DNA of 64,000 bases from JAWKRB01 sp041389885 (GTDB lineage Bacteria; Myxococcota_A; Polyangia; Polyangiales; Ga0077539). The stretch is from NCBI GenBank assembly GCA_041389885.1, contig JAWKRB010000010.1, positions 215,366 to 279,365 on the forward strand, written 5' to 3'. This document shows positions 44,662 to 55,137 of this stretch, one piece after another (the first letter of the stretch is position 1; the number at the start of each line of letters is the position of its first letter). The translations under genes and the position numbers were made by a program. The notes under the pieces were generated by a model. It did not search any database. It was not told where the DNA came from and saw only the letters and a list, made by a program, of their open reading frames with translations.

Positions 44662-45023
44662 GCGCGCTTCTTCTTCGCCGCAGGCGGGGGCGTCGACGTG
44701 ACGAACGCCACCGCGCGCTCGACCCAGCGGCGCAGCGCGTCGTCGGTGTCGACGGCCTGGGCGTTGACGTAGAGCCAGCCCTTCATGGGCTTTCCGGTGA
44801 AGTCCATCGGGCGCACGTGGGGCTCTTCGAGGTAGCGCGCGGCGTCGCCGGGCGTGGCGCGCACCACGAGGTCTTCGCCGAGCACGCCCACGGTCATCGC
44901 GCCGCGGAGCATGTACGACACCCCGCCGAACATCCTCTTCTCGACGAGCTCGTCGGCGCGCACGGCGGGGTGGTTCGAGAGCGCGATCAGCGCGCGCTCG
45001 GCGAGCACGGGGTCATACGCCAT
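44652..45023 (-). CDS. TfoX/Sxy N-terminal domain protein
   Basis: 123 residues. The N-terminus matches the TfoX_N family: EKRMFGGVSYMLRGAMTVGV, then LVVRATPGDAARYL and GWLYVNAQAVDTDDAL. Short proteins with this domain alone are widespread and mostly uncharacterised; full-length TfoX regulates competence. No C-terminal TfoX domain is present. A basic C-terminus (AAKKKRAQR) could bind nucleic acid. It is convergent with the frameshifted lipoprotein (10-base overlap). Confidence 0.85.
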   Translation of the reverse strand: MAYDPVLAERALIALSNHPAVRADELVEKRMFGGVSYMLRGAMTVGVLGEDLVVRATPGDAARYLEEPHVRPMDFTGKPMKGWLYVNAQAVDTDDALRRWVERAVAFVTSTPPPAAKKKRAQR

Positions 45024-45096
45024 GCGAGTACGCTACCCTGGACGCGCCCGCGCGTGGAGCCTCCCGCGAGCGTTGCCCGCGGCCAGAAGAGGGACG

Positions 45097-45660
45097 ATGA
45101 GCACCGAAGAGATCTACCTCTCCACCGACGTCGAGACCGACGGCCCCATCCCCGGGCCCCACTCGATGCTCAGCTTCGCGACGGCGGCCTTCGACGCTCG
45201 GGGCTCGACGCTGGCGACCTTCTCGGCGAACCTCCACACCCTCGAGGGGGCGAGTCCGCACGCGCACACCGAGCAGTTCTGGCGCGAGAACCCGATCGCC
45301 TACGCCGCCACCCGCACCGACCTCCGCGACCCGGCCCAGGCGATGCCCGAGTACGCCGCCTGGGTGCGCTCGCTCGGAGGCCGCCCGGTCTTCGTGGCCT
45401 ACCCCGCGGGCTTCGATTTTCTCTTCGTGTACTGGTACCTGATGCGCTTCGCGGGGGAGTCACCCTTCGGCTTCTCGGCCGTCGACATCAAGACCATGGC
45501 GATGACCATGATGCGCTGCGACTACCGCCAGGCCACCAAGCGCAACATGCCGCGGCGGTGGTTCTCCGCGCGGCCGCACACCCACGTCGCCCTCGACGAC
45601 GCGATCGAGCAGGGCGAGCTGTTCTGCAAGATGCTCGCGGAGCTTCGCCGCGAGGGCTGA
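45097..45660 (+). CDS. DnaQ-like 3'-5' exonuclease domain protein
   Basis: 187 residues from ATG 45097. The N-terminus has STDVETDGP, the Exo I D-x-E motif of DEDD nucleases. VFVAYPAGFDFLFVYWYL fits the Exo II region and HVALDDAIEQGELF the Exo III region, with an Asp preceded by His. The chain lacks a polymerase or helicase fusion and may act on DNA or RNA. Its TGA is immediately followed by the TCA (stop) of the convergent crotonase gene, so the two genes abut with no intergenic base. Confidence 0.75.
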   Translation: MSTEEIYLSTDVETDGPIPGPHSMLSFATAAFDARGSTLATFSANLHTLEGASPHAHTEQFWRENPIAYAATRTDLRDPAQAMPEYAAWVRSLGGRPVFVAYPAGFDFLFVYWYLMRFAGESPFGFSAVDIKTMAMTMMRCDYRQATKRNMPRRWFSARPHTHVALDDAIEQGELFCKMLAELRREG

Positions 45661-46488
45661 TCACTCGCCGGTGAAGACCGGGGGGCGGCGCTCCATGAAG
45701 GCCTGCACGGCCTCGGCGAGGTCCTTCGACTGCAAGAACGCGCTGTTCCACACGGCGACGTAGCGCAGCCCGTCGGCGGTGGATTTGTCCTCGCAGTAGT
45801 CCATCACCTGCTTGATCCCCTGCACCACCGTCGGCGGGTTGGCGGCGATCTCGTCGGCGAGCGCGCGGGCCCGCGCCAGCAGCGCGTCGGGGTCGGCGAG
45901 CACCTCGGTCACCAGGCCCATGCGCAGCGCCTCGGCGGAGTCGACGGTGCCGCCGGTGTACGCCATGAGCCGGGTGTTGCCCTGGCCGATGATCCTCGGG
46001 AGGCGCTGCAGCGAGCCGATGTCGGCGACGATGGCGAGCTTGACCTCGCGCAGGCTGAAGCGCGCGTCCTCGGAGCACACCCGCACGTCGCAGGCCGCCG
46101 CGAGGTCGAGGCCGCCGCCGATGCACCACCCCGACACCGCGGCGATCACGGGCTTGCGGCAGCGCGCGACGAGGTCGCAGGCCTTCTGCATCCGGCCGAT
46201 GAGGTCGAGGAGCTTCGCGCGCTGCGCCGCGAGGTTCTCGCCCATGACGTGCGGGCCGAGGTCGCCCATGATCGCCATGAGGTCGAGGCCGAAGGAGAAG
46301 TGCTTGCCCTCGCCGCGCACGACCACGCAGCGCACGCCGTCGTCGGCGTCGAGCGCGGTGAAGAGCTCGGGCATCTCGCGCCAGAAGTCGGGCCCCATCG
46401 CGTTGCCCTTGCCCGGACCGGTGAGGACCACCTCCGCGACGTGCCCCCGGCGCTCGACGCGCAGCGAGAGGTAGGATGTGTCGTTCAT
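45661..46488 (-). CDS. Enoyl-CoA hydratase/isomerase family protein, dienoyl-CoA isomerase-like
   Basis: 275 residues from ATG 46488 (an ATG at 46500 adds four). The crotonase fold is clear: oxyanion-hole Gly in SGWCIGGGLDLAAACDVR, and the block FSLREVKLAIVADIGSLQRL. The Asp in GGGLDLA, Glu in REVK and Asp in VADIG align by eye with the three acidic residues that define delta3,5-delta2,4-dienoyl-CoA isomerase (ECH1) rather than a hydratase. It should act in oxidation of unsaturated fatty acids. No other beta-oxidation gene is in the window. Confidence 0.85.
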   Translation of the reverse strand: MNDTSYLSLRVERRGHVAEVVLTGPGKGNAMGPDFWREMPELFTALDADDGVRCVVVRGEGKHFSFGLDLMAIMGDLGPHVMGENLAAQRAKLLDLIGRMQKACDLVARCRKPVIAAVSGWCIGGGLDLAAACDVRVCSEDARFSLREVKLAIVADIGSLQRLPRIIGQGNTRLMAYTGGTVDSAEALRMGLVTEVLADPDALLARARALADEIAANPPTVVQGIKQVMDYCEDKSTADGLRYVAVWNSAFLQSKDLAEAVQAFMERRPPVFTGE

Positions 46489-46530
46489 GACGGGGAGCAT
46501 CGCACGACGCCCCCCTCGGAGGGACCTGGG

Positions 46531-47352
46531 TCAGCGCAGGGCGCTGGGGAGCGCCTGCTCGAGGTCGCGGAGGGCGCCGCGCACGGCGTGCTCGATGGCG
46601 GTGCGCTCGGCCTCGACCAGGCTCCGCTCCGTCGCGCCGGGGTAGAGCCGCGCCGTCGCCGCGCCCTGCACCATGCCGACGATCGCCCGCGCGGGCTGCG
46701 CCACGATCACGAAGGTCACCTCGGCGCGCACCGCGGGGCTGCCCCCCTGCTGCGTGCGCGCGAGGCGGTTGAGGCCCCCGTCGAGGGAGTACGCGCGCAT
46801 CGCCCCGCGACGCAGGCGGGCCGACGCCACCGGAGGCAGCGGCCCCTCGCGCACCACGAGGTTGGCCCGGCCGCGGAGCGCCTCGTGAATCCCCGCGTGC
46901 ATCACGCGGACCCGGCTGGGATCGTGGGCGGTGTTGTCGTCGAGCGTGCCGGCGCCCACCACGAAGCGCGCGCCGCGCCAGTCTTGAGGGGGCGCCTGGA
47001 GCGCGCGGACCGCGGACCGCACGGCGTCGCGCACGTCGGGGTCGCCGTCGTCGAGGTGCGCCTGGAGGGCCGGAAGCGCAGACGCCGAGCCGAGCATCGA
47101 GAGCGCCGACGCCGCCGACGCCCGCACCGACGGCTCAGGGTCGGCCAGCGACGCCTGGAGCGCGGGCATCGCCGCCATCGCGCCGAGCTCGCCGAGGGTG
47201 AGCGCGGCCTGCGCCCTGGAGCGCGCGTCAGGCGCGGTCTGCAGCACCCTCACGATGGGAGACGCCGCGCGCGGGCTTCGCTGAGCCTGCGCCGGCGCCC
47301 CGAAGAGCATCACGGCGGCGGAGAGCGCGAGGATCCATCGTGAAGGGTTCAT
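46531..47352 (-). CDS. Exported HEAT-repeat protein
   Basis: 273 residues. A signal peptide (WILALSAAVMLFGAPAQAQ) precedes three or four HEAT-like repeats at about residues 40-115 (AALTLGELGAMAAMPALQAS; AASALSMLGSASALPALQAH). The C-terminal half is a beta-rich domain with no recognised family (ARFVVGAGTLDDNTAHDPSR). Similar exported HEAT proteins in Myxococcota are uncharacterised. A role in envelope protein interactions is inferred. Confidence 0.75.
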   Translation of the reverse strand: MNPSRWILALSAAVMLFGAPAQAQRSPRAASPIVRVLQTAPDARSRAQAALTLGELGAMAAMPALQASLADPEPSVRASAASALSMLGSASALPALQAHLDDGDPDVRDAVRSAVRALQAPPQDWRGARFVVGAGTLDDNTAHDPSRVRVMHAGIHEALRGRANLVVREGPLPPVASARLRRGAMRAYSLDGGLNRLARTQQGGSPAVRAEVTFVIVAQPARAIVGMVQGAATARLYPGATERSLVEAERTAIEHAVRGALRDLEQALPSALR

Positions 47353-47479
47353 GGTCTCTGGACCTCTTGAGGCGCGTGCCTCGATGCGTGCCGACGAAGG
47401 ATTCGATGCGCGGGGCCCGCCGGGGGTTCACCCAGCAGACACCTCGCTTCATCCTTGTTCGCACGCGCTCCAGGAGCCG

Positions 47480-50400
47480 TCATCTTCTTGACGAAGAAAC
47501 TATTGCTCGCACAACGGGGGCGTGTGCGCTCACCCCCACGGTGGCCCAACGCGGCTCCAGCATCGCGAGCATCACCCTCTCGTAGGCCGGCGCGGGCGCT
47601 CGCCGCGGCGCGGCGCCGGCGGCGCGGTACGCGAAGGATCTGACGCCTGCGCGAAGGGGTCGTCGAAGGGGCTCGTCGGGCGGCGGCTCGTCGAAGGACA
47701 TCGACAGCCCCCGGCGGCGGCTCGTCGAAGGGGCGCATCTCCAGCGACGGCAGCGGCGCGGGCGCGGGCGCGCCCATCGAGAGAGGCTCCAGGGGAGGCG
47801 CGCCCATCGAGAGAGGCTCCAGCGGCGAAGGCGGCGCGTGGAGCGGGTTCATCGCCAGGGGCTGCAGCGACGGCGGCGCCATCGCCAAGGGCTGCAGCGA
47901 CGGCGGCGGCGGCGCCATCGCCAAGGGCTGCAGCGACGGCGGCGGCGGCGCCATCGCCAGCGGCGGCTGCAGCGACGGCGCGGGCGGAGCCGCCATCGCC
48001 AGCGGCTGCAGCGACGGCGCGGGCGGAGCCGCCATCGCCAAGGGCTGCAGCGACGGCGCGGGCGGAGCCGGAGGCGGGCGCGAAGGCCGCGGCACCGACG
48101 GCGCCGCCGAGGGCAGGGGCGGGCGCGCCGCGGGGCCCGGCACTGGAGGCAGCGAGGCGATCGGCGGCAGCACCTGCGGCGTAAGGGTGGCGCGCTCAGG
48201 CTGCGCCTCGCTCGCGCCGCCGAGGAGCCCGTCGTCGATGATGATCGACGGCTCGGCTTCAGAGGGAGGAGGCGCGGGAGGGGGGCGCGGCGGCGCGGTC
48301 CGCCCAGGCCCGTCGGGCTGCGTCAGGCGTTCGGGCTCGGCGGGGCGCACGGCCTCGTAGGTTCCCGTGCGCTCCTGGGGCGGCGCGAGGGGCGGAGCCG
48401 GCGGCGGGGGCCGCGAGAATTTCGGTCGCTCCGGCGCGGGGTCGGGCGGGGGCGCGGGGGTCGGCTCGTCAGCCCGAAGCTCCTCCGCCGCAGCGCGTTC
48501 TGCCTCTTCGAGGGCCTCCTGAAGCGCGGCGCGATTCATGATTCCGGTGGGTCCTCCGTCGTCTTCGGGGCTCGACGCGACGTCGTCGCGCGGCGCCGCG
48601 ACCTCGTGCGCGGTGGTGGCCTCGGCGTCGTCAGGCGCTCGCGCGGCGGAGGTCTCGTGCGCGGTGGTGGCCTCGGCGTCGTCGCGCGGCTCGTGCTCGC
48701 CGGTCACCTCGCCCACCGCGTCGGCCGCCGACGAGGGCTCGGGCGCGGCGACCTCGCCGGTCACCTCCCCCTCCGACGCGGGGCTCGCGTCGACCTCCTC
48801 GAGCTCGACGGCGTCGACGGTCTCGACCTCCTCGTCAGGCACGTACGGCGACTCGGGATCGACCGCGACCGCGACCGGCGCGGTGTCTTCGCTGCGCAGC
48901 GCGGTGAGCACCGCCTGCATCGCCTCGTCGCCGGGGTTGAAGCGCAGCGCGCGCTCGGCCAGGGCCCGCGCCTCCTCGTCGCGGCCCAGGTCGTAGGCGA
49001 TCTCGGTCGCGCGCCCGTACAGCGCGCCCGCCGAGCGCCCCGCCGCGGTCGGGTGGTTCGCCTGCGCGAGGAGCGTCTCGAACTGCGACTCGCGGTCGCC
49101 TCGCGACTCATGGATCCTCGCCTCGCCTTGCCACGCGTCCTCGAGCGAGGCGTCGAGGCTCCGCGCCTTGCGCCAGGCCTCCAGCGCCGCGTCGGCGTCT
49201 CCCTCGGCCTCGAGGTGCGCGGCGAGCTCGCTCCACGCGACCGCGCCCTCGGCGCCCGTCGCCGCCTCGGCCCGGCCGCGCATCGCCTCGGTCACCCCTG
49301 CGGCGTCTCCCACCTCTCGCTGCGCCTTCACCACCGCCGCGCGGAGCTCGTCGCAGGGAGCGGCGCGCAGGGCCTCGTCGAGCCCGCTCAGCAGCGCCTC
49401 GGGGCTCAGCCTCGCCTCGGCGACCTCGAGCCAGCGCAGCCACGCGGCGCGGCGGGCGGCCTCTCCCTGCGCGGCGCGGGCGACGCGGTGCGGGCGTCGG
49501 CGAGCTCGGTCCAGCGCTCCAGGCGCTCGAGCGCGCGCTCGACGCCCTCGCCCGCGTCGCGAAGGTCGTCGGGCTCCTCGGCCACGCCGAGCATCGCGCG
49601 CCACGCGTCGAGCGCCTCGTCGGGCGCGTCGAAGCGACGCTCGGAGAGCTGCGCGACCTCGCGCCACCAGCGCACCCGCGAAGACGCCGGCGCCGAATCG
49701 TCGCGCGCGGCGGCGCGCAGGCGGTCGCGCAGCGCCTCGAGGGCGCCCCGCACCCGCAGGTCGCGCTCGACCTCGTGCAGCGCCTCGGGGTCGGCGGGCG
49801 CGTCGTCGAGCACGCGCCCGAGGCTCTGCAGCGCCCCCGCGCGGTCGCCCAGCGTGCGCGCCACCGCCGCGCGGCGCCGATGCAGCAGCAGCCGCTCCCG
49901 GCGATCTTCGGGGGCGGGGAGCGACGCGAGCAGCCGCGCGAGGTCGGCGTGGCGCCCGGTGCGCTCGTAGATCCTCGTGAGCTGCCGCGCGGACTCGGCG
50001 TCGTCGGCCGCGAAGGCCGCGAGCACGGTGACCGCGTCGTCGACGCGCCCCATCGCGACGTACGCGTCGGCGAGCTCGCCCCGCACGCGCGCCGCGATCT
50101 CGCTCTCGGGGTTCGCCGCGAGGAACCGGATGCGCATCGTCACGCTGTCGGCGTGCTTCAGCGTGCTGGCCACCAGCATCTGAAACGCGCGCTCCTCGCC
50201 CGGCCAGAGCGCCAGCGCGGCCTGGGCGAAGTCCATCGCGCGGCCCGTGGCGCCCTCCCTCGCGATCGCCGCGAGGGTGCGCGCGGCCTCGCGGGTGTCG
50301 TCGTCGAAGGTCTCGCCCTCGCCCTCGTCCCGCGCCCTCGCGCGGCTGCGCTGCACGAGGAGCCGCGCGAGGGTGCGCCGCGACTCGGTGGCGGCGGCGC

Positions 50401-50893
50401 CCGCGCCGTGCAGCGCGACCACCTCGCGCACGGCCTCGATCTCGCCGTCCAGGTCCCCCCGCTCGGCGCGGAGCCGCGCGAGGTCGTCGAGGATCGGCAC
50501 GCGCCGCGCCTCGCCGCGGACCACCTCGAGGAGGCGCACGTACGCCGCCTCGGCCTGCTCGAATTGCCCCGCGCGGCGCATCGCGCCCGCGAGGCCGAGG
50601 TTCGCCCCCACGTGCTGGGGATCGACCTCCAGCGCCTGGCGCCACAGGGGCACCGCGCGGTCGTCCCTCGCGCCGTAGGCCCAGGCGTCGCCCGCGCGGC
50701 TGATCGCGTCCGCGGCTCGCTTCGGGTCGCTCCGACGCGCGGCGACCTTCTCGGCCAGCCGCGCGAAGGTGCTCACGTCGCCTTGATGCAGCAGGGCCTC
50801 ACGGATCGCGTCGAGGGCGTCGTCGTCCTCGGGGTCGCGGTCGAGCCGCTGGATGAGGGGGATCAGCGCCGGGTCGATCATCGCGTGCGGCAC
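47480..50893 (-). pseudogene. Tetratricopeptide-repeat protein with Pro-rich tail, two apparent frameshifts
   Basis: From GTG 50893 (or ATG 50881) a TPR/Ala-rich helical protein reads to about 49,480 (WTELADARTA). The same protein continues in another frame with EAARRAAWLRWLEVAEARL and further TPR-like helices to about 48,900. An acidic and then Pro-rich region follows with six PSLQPLAM repeats. Near 47,700 the frame returns to the first one (SFDEPPPDEPLRRP) and stops at 47480. Good codon use switches frames at both points, so one-base indels are likely at about 49,480 and 47,700. Function unknown; TPR proteins of this size are common protein-interaction scaffolds in Myxococcota. Confidence 0.7.
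47850..48069 (-). repeat. Tandem PSLQPLAM-encoding repeat
   Basis: Read on the minus strand, a unit of about 36-42 bases encoding P-P-A-P-S-L-Q-P-L-A-M-A recurs six times with small changes. Two related PLEPLSMGAP copies lie just outside. The repeat sits in the Pro-rich tail of the TPR gene and is likely length-variable between strains. Confidence 0.8.
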
Positions 50894-50977
50894 GGGACGC
50901 TATCACCCTTCGCGCCGCGCCGCGCTCACAACGGCTCGTTGCGCGCCCACGGGGCCTTGCCGTAGCGTCCCGCCGCC

Positions 50978-52288
50978 ATGCTCGATCTCCGTCACGTCGT
51001 CGACCACGTAGACACCGTCAAAGCCGCGCTGCTCACCCGGGGGGCGCTCCCCGCGGGCTTCGACCAGCTCGAGGCGCTCGCCGCCGCGCGGCGCCACGCG
51101 ATCGTCGAGGGCGAGGCGCTCAAGCGTCAGTCGAACGAGGCCAGCGCGCGCATCGCGAAGCTCCCGAAGAACTCCGAGGAGCAGCTCGCCGCCCGCGCCG
51201 CGGCGCGGGAGCTCAGCCAGCGGGCCGCGGCCTTCGACAAGCAGAAGGGCGAGATCGAGGGCGAGATCGAGGCGCTGCTGCTGCGCGTGCCGAACCTCCC
51301 CCACCCCGAGGTGCCCGTCGGCAAGGACGAGAGCGAGAACCGCGTGCTCCGCGTCTGGGGCGACAAGCCCGCCTTCGACTTCGAGCCCAGGGACCACCAC
51401 GACCTCGGGGTGGCCCTGAACCTCCTCGACTTCGAGCGCGCGTCGCGCCTCTCGGGCCCTCGCTTCGCGGTGCTCTGGGGCGCCCTCGCGGCGATGCAGC
51501 GCGCCCTCGCGACCTTCATGCTCGACACCCACGTGCTCGAGCACGGGTACACCGAGGTCGCCACGCCCTACATGGTGAAAGACACCGCGCTGCGCGGCAC
51601 CGGGCAGCTGCCGAAGTTCGAGGCCGACCTCTTCAAGGTCACGGCCTCGGGCGAGCGCGCGTACGACCTCTACCTCATCCCCACCGCCGAGGTGCCCGTC
51701 ACGAACCTCCACGCGGAGGAGATCCTCGATGACGCGTCGCTCCCGCGGCGCTACACGGCGTTCACCCCGTGCTTTCGCGCGGAGGCGGGCTCGTACGGGC
51801 GCGACACGAAGGGGCTCATCCGCCAGCACCAGTTCGACAAGGTCGAGGTCGTGTGGATCACCCGCCCCGAGGAGAGCGACGCCCACCTCGAGGCCCTCAC
51901 GGGTCACGCCGAGGCGATCCTCCAGAAGCTCGGGCTGCACTACCGCGTGGTGGAGCTCTGCACCGGCGACCTCGGCGCGAACGCGCGCCGCACCTACGAC
52001 CTGGAGGTGTGGCTCCCCGGTCAGAGCGCCTACCGCGAGATCTCCTCGTGCTCGAGCTTCGGCGATTTTCAGGCGCGCCGCGCGGACATCAAGTACCGCC
52101 CCGCGGGCGACGCCAAGGCGAAGCCGCGCCTCGCGCACACGCTCAACGGCTCGGGCCTGGCGGTGGGGCGAACGCTCGTGGCGATCCTCGAGCAGCACCA
52201 GCAGGCCGACGGCACCGTGCGCATCCCCGACGCGCTGCGCCCGTACATGCGGGGCCTCGAGACGCTGAGTCTCGCGCCGCCGCGCTGA
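50978..52288 (+). CDS. serS: Seryl-tRNA synthetase
   Basis: 436 residues. The N-terminal coiled-coil arm (about 30-110) binds tRNA-Ser. Class II motif 2 is FTPCFRAEAGSYGRDTKG and motif 3 is GLAVGRTLVAILEQHQ; the serine-site block VPVTNLHAEEIL is intact. The enzyme charges tRNA-Ser and tRNA-Sec with serine. No frame disruption is seen. It ends eight bases before the convergent frameshifted gene. Confidence 0.97.
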   Translation: MLDLRHVVDHVDTVKAALLTRGALPAGFDQLEALAAARRHAIVEGEALKRQSNEASARIAKLPKNSEEQLAARAAARELSQRAAAFDKQKGEIEGEIEALLLRVPNLPHPEVPVGKDESENRVLRVWGDKPAFDFEPRDHHDLGVALNLLDFERASRLSGPRFAVLWGALAAMQRALATFMLDTHVLEHGYTEVATPYMVKDTALRGTGQLPKFEADLFKVTASGERAYDLYLIPTAEVPVTNLHAEEILDDASLPRRYTAFTPCFRAEAGSYGRDTKGLIRQHQFDKVEVVWITRPEESDAHLEALTGHAEAILQKLGLHYRVVELCTGDLGANARRTYDLEVWLPGQSAYREISSCSSFGDFQARRADIKYRPAGDAKAKPRLAHTLNGSGLAVGRTLVAILEQHQQADGTVRIPDALRPYMRGLETLSLAPPR

Positions 52289-52296
52289 CGCGCCGC

Positions 52297-53498
52297 TCAG
52301 GGGTCGAGCGCGCCGCGGTCGAGCGCGAAGCGCGAGAGCACGGTCTTCGCGCCGAGCGCGTCCTTCTTCCAGAGCACCGCGAGGGTGTCTCCCCGCGCGG
52401 CGAGGCCGACGACGCGCGCCGCGCGGTGGGTGCAGCGGGCGACGTCTTCGACGAGGCGGGTGCGGGTGACGCCCGCGTCCCCCTCGCGCCAAAGGAACAC
52501 CGCGATCCCGTCGGAGATCACCACGTCGTCGTCGCCGAGGCGCGCGGCGTACGAGGTCTCCCAGAACAGCTCGTGCTCGAAGGTCCGCAGGGTCCCTCCC
52601 GGCGCGGCGTTCGGCTCTACGCGGGGCTCGTGCCGCGCGAGCTCGCGCCGCGCGCCCTGCACGATGTAGTCGAGGTAGCGCTGGTCCCACTTCACCGACG
52701 CGCGACGCGGGAACTCCGCGCGCTCGACGCGCGCCGCGGGTCGGTCGTCGCGCGCGCGGGCACGCCCTTGCCGAGGCGAAACGCGCGGGTGGGCGCGCCC
52801 ACGACCCACAGTCCCCTGGGCGCCGGGAGCAGCGCGAAGCCAATCGGTGACGGCGACTGCCCCGCGCGGTCGCGCACGCCGGGCGGGAACCACCAGAGCC
52901 CCCCAGAGAGCCCCGGGTCGGCGGCGACGGCGAAGAGGGTCCCGTCGCGGTCGAAGGCGTGCGCGTAGAGGTAGGTCTTGAGCCCTGGGACCGGGAGCCG
53001 CTTCGCCTCGCCGCTCGACGTCTCCACCTCGACCAGGTGATCGCCCCCGTCGCAGGGCGAGACGCGCGCCACCACGCTCGCGCCGTCGGGCGAGAAGGCC
53101 AAGGTGCTCGCGGCGCGGGGCAGCGAGTTGCGCGTGACGGAGCCGTACTCCTCGAGCGTCGCGACGCAGAGGAGCTCCTCGCGCCCGCGCTCGCCGACGT
53201 AGACCTCGCCGGGCCGCGCGTCGCCCGCGAAGCGCCCCGCGACCGCCGCCCACCGGCGCCCATCGTCGGACCACGCGACGTGCGCGACGGGGCGCGAAGG
53301 GTCGGGCGCGAGCAGGGTCTCGACCGCGCCGCCCCCGGCGGGGTGGAGCTCGATCTGCCTCGAGCTCCAATCGCCTCGCAGCACCCCGAGGGCGTCGTCC
53401 GGCAGCAGCGCGACGTCGACGGCGTGGGGGATCTCGGTGTTGCTCAGCAGCCTCGCGGCGGGGTGGAGCTCGAAGGGGACCCTGGGCTTCGGAGGCAT
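52297..53498 (-). pseudogene. Unknown beta-propeller-like protein, apparent frameshift
   Basis: From ATG 53498 a chain of about 245 residues has WD-like beta strands (AVDVALLPDDALGVLRGDWS; AASTLAFSPDGASVVARVSP). It runs to LGKGVPARA near 52,755, after which the frame becomes an Arg/Ser-rich dead end. Another frame continues sensibly: EFPRRASVKWDQRYLDYIVQ, then VISDGIAVFLW to a stop at 52297. The junction lies in an alternating CG run (about 52,750-52,760). A one-base indel would restore a protein of about 400 residues. Family not recognised. Confidence 0.6.
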
Positions 53499-53510
53499 GC
53501 GCGACGTGTA

Positions 53511-55076
53511 TCACGCGCCGTCGAAGCGGCGCCCGTCGGGGGCGCCCTCGAAGAGGCCCTCGTCGAGGAGCTCGTCGAGGATCGACGCCTGCGCCTCGGC
53601 GAGGTCGTCGTCGAGGGCGGCGATCGAGGCGTGGCGCCGCGAGAGGTCTCGGGAGATCGCGCGCATCACCAGCGCGTCGAGGGCGAGCGAGATCGCGCGC
53701 GGCGCGTGCGCGGACGGGGGATCGACCGGCGCGGAGATCACGGCGGCGGCGAGGGCGGGGCCCGACCATCCCTCGAAGGGTCGACGCCCGGTGAGCAAGA
53801 AATACAGCGTCGCGCCGAGGCCGTAGACGTCGACCTGCGGGGCGGGCTCGACGCCGTGAAAGGTCTCGGGGGCCATGAAGTGCGGCGTGCCCACGGCGTC
53901 GCCGTCGAGGGTGAGACGGGCCTCGTCCTCCTGGGTCCTGCGGGCGATGCCGAAGTCGAGCACCTTCAGCCGGTCGCCCCCGTGGGGGTGCCGGGTGAGA
54001 AACAGGTTCGACGGCTTCACGTCGCGGTGCACGATGCCGTGCCGGTGGGCCTCGGCGAGGGAGGCGCACGCCTGCCGCATCAGCGACACCGCGCGGCCGG
54101 GGTGCATCGCCCCGCGGCGCTCGACGAGGCGGCTGAGGTCCATGCCGTCGAGGTACTCCATCGCGATGTAGAGCACGCCGTCGTCGCTCGCGCCCACGTC
54201 GTGCACCCGCACCGTGTGCTCGCTCGTGAGCTCTCGCAGCGCCTCGGCCTCGCGCTGAAACCGCCGCACGGCGTCGGAGCTCGGGTCGCGCCGGAGGATC
54301 TTCAGCGCGACGCTCACCTCGTCCCGGTCGTCCCAGGCGAGCCAGACCTCGTTCATGCCCCCGACGCCGATGCGCGACTGGAGCCGGTAGCGCGCGAGCC
54401 GCCGGGCGGTGTGCAGCTCGCGGCGCAGCATCGAGATCCTCTGCCCGAAGTGCACCGACCCCCCGGCCACCGCGCCGACCATCGCCCAGTGCCCCGCGAA
54501 GAACATCACCGAGCGCATCGCGCCCGATTGCGCGCGCACCTCGGGGAACCACCACGCCCCGAGCACCAGGGTCAGCACCCAGAGCAGCGGCCACGAGGCC
54601 ACCACCTCGGCCACGCGCACGGCGCGCAGCTCGGCCACCAGGGACCCCGCGAAGGTGAAGCCCAGCGCGCCGAGCACCCAGGGGCTCTCCCACCCGCCGA
54701 GGGCGAGGCCCTGCAGGGCCATGAGGATCACCGCGAGCTCGGTGTACCCGAGCGAGAGCGCGGTGACGACGTCGGCGTCGGCGTCGGGGCGGTTGGCGTA
54801 GCGCACGAGGAGCGGCTGGAGCGGCGCGCCCACGAGGCGGAGCCCGAGCACCCAGGGCCACGACGCGCCGGGGTACACGAAGAGCAGCGCGAGAACGTCG
54901 AAGGTGAAGCCCGCGGGCCACACCCAGCGCTGCCAGGTGAGCTCGCGCATGTGCTCATGAATCGCGCGGCGCTCCGAGGGGAGCCACTCCGCGCGAATCG
55001 CCGCGCGCCAGCGCGAGAGCCGCTCGGGGGGAAACGTCACCGGGACCCGAGCGCTCGGCTCGACGTCGTACGCCAT
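53511..55076 (-). CDS. Membrane-anchored serine/threonine kinase with N-terminal membrane domain
   Basis: 521 residues. Six hydrophobic segments occupy about residues 45-205, and the kinase domain follows (about 232-480). It has a Gly-rich loop (IGVGGMNEVWLA), Lys in VALKIL, HRDVKPSN, DFG in LDFGIAR and GTPHFMAPE. Most Myxococcota kinases place the kinase N-terminal and membrane part C-terminal, so this order is reversed and resembles a sensor-kinase layout. The catalytic residues look complete; there is no extra sensor domain. The partner is unknown. Confidence 0.9.
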   Translation of the reverse strand: MAYDVEPSARVPVTFPPERLSRWRAAIRAEWLPSERRAIHEHMRELTWQRWVWPAGFTFDVLALLFVYPGASWPWVLGLRLVGAPLQPLLVRYANRPDADADVVTALSLGYTELAVILMALQGLALGGWESPWVLGALGFTFAGSLVAELRAVRVAEVVASWPLLWVLTLVLGAWWFPEVRAQSGAMRSVMFFAGHWAMVGAVAGGSVHFGQRISMLRRELHTARRLARYRLQSRIGVGGMNEVWLAWDDRDEVSVALKILRRDPSSDAVRRFQREAEALRELTSEHTVRVHDVGASDDGVLYIAMEYLDGMDLSRLVERRGAMHPGRAVSLMRQACASLAEAHRHGIVHRDVKPSNLFLTRHPHGGDRLKVLDFGIARRTQEDEARLTLDGDAVGTPHFMAPETFHGVEPAPQVDVYGLGATLYFLLTGRRPFEGWSGPALAAAVISAPVDPPSAHAPRAISLALDALVMRAISRDLSRRHASIAALDDDLAEAQASILDELLDEGLFEGAPDGRRFDGA

Positions 55077-55137
55077 GAAGGGGGTGCGAGAGGGTACGCG
55101 AGGCGGGCGGCGCTGTCGACGCGCCGGGCGGGGGCGA

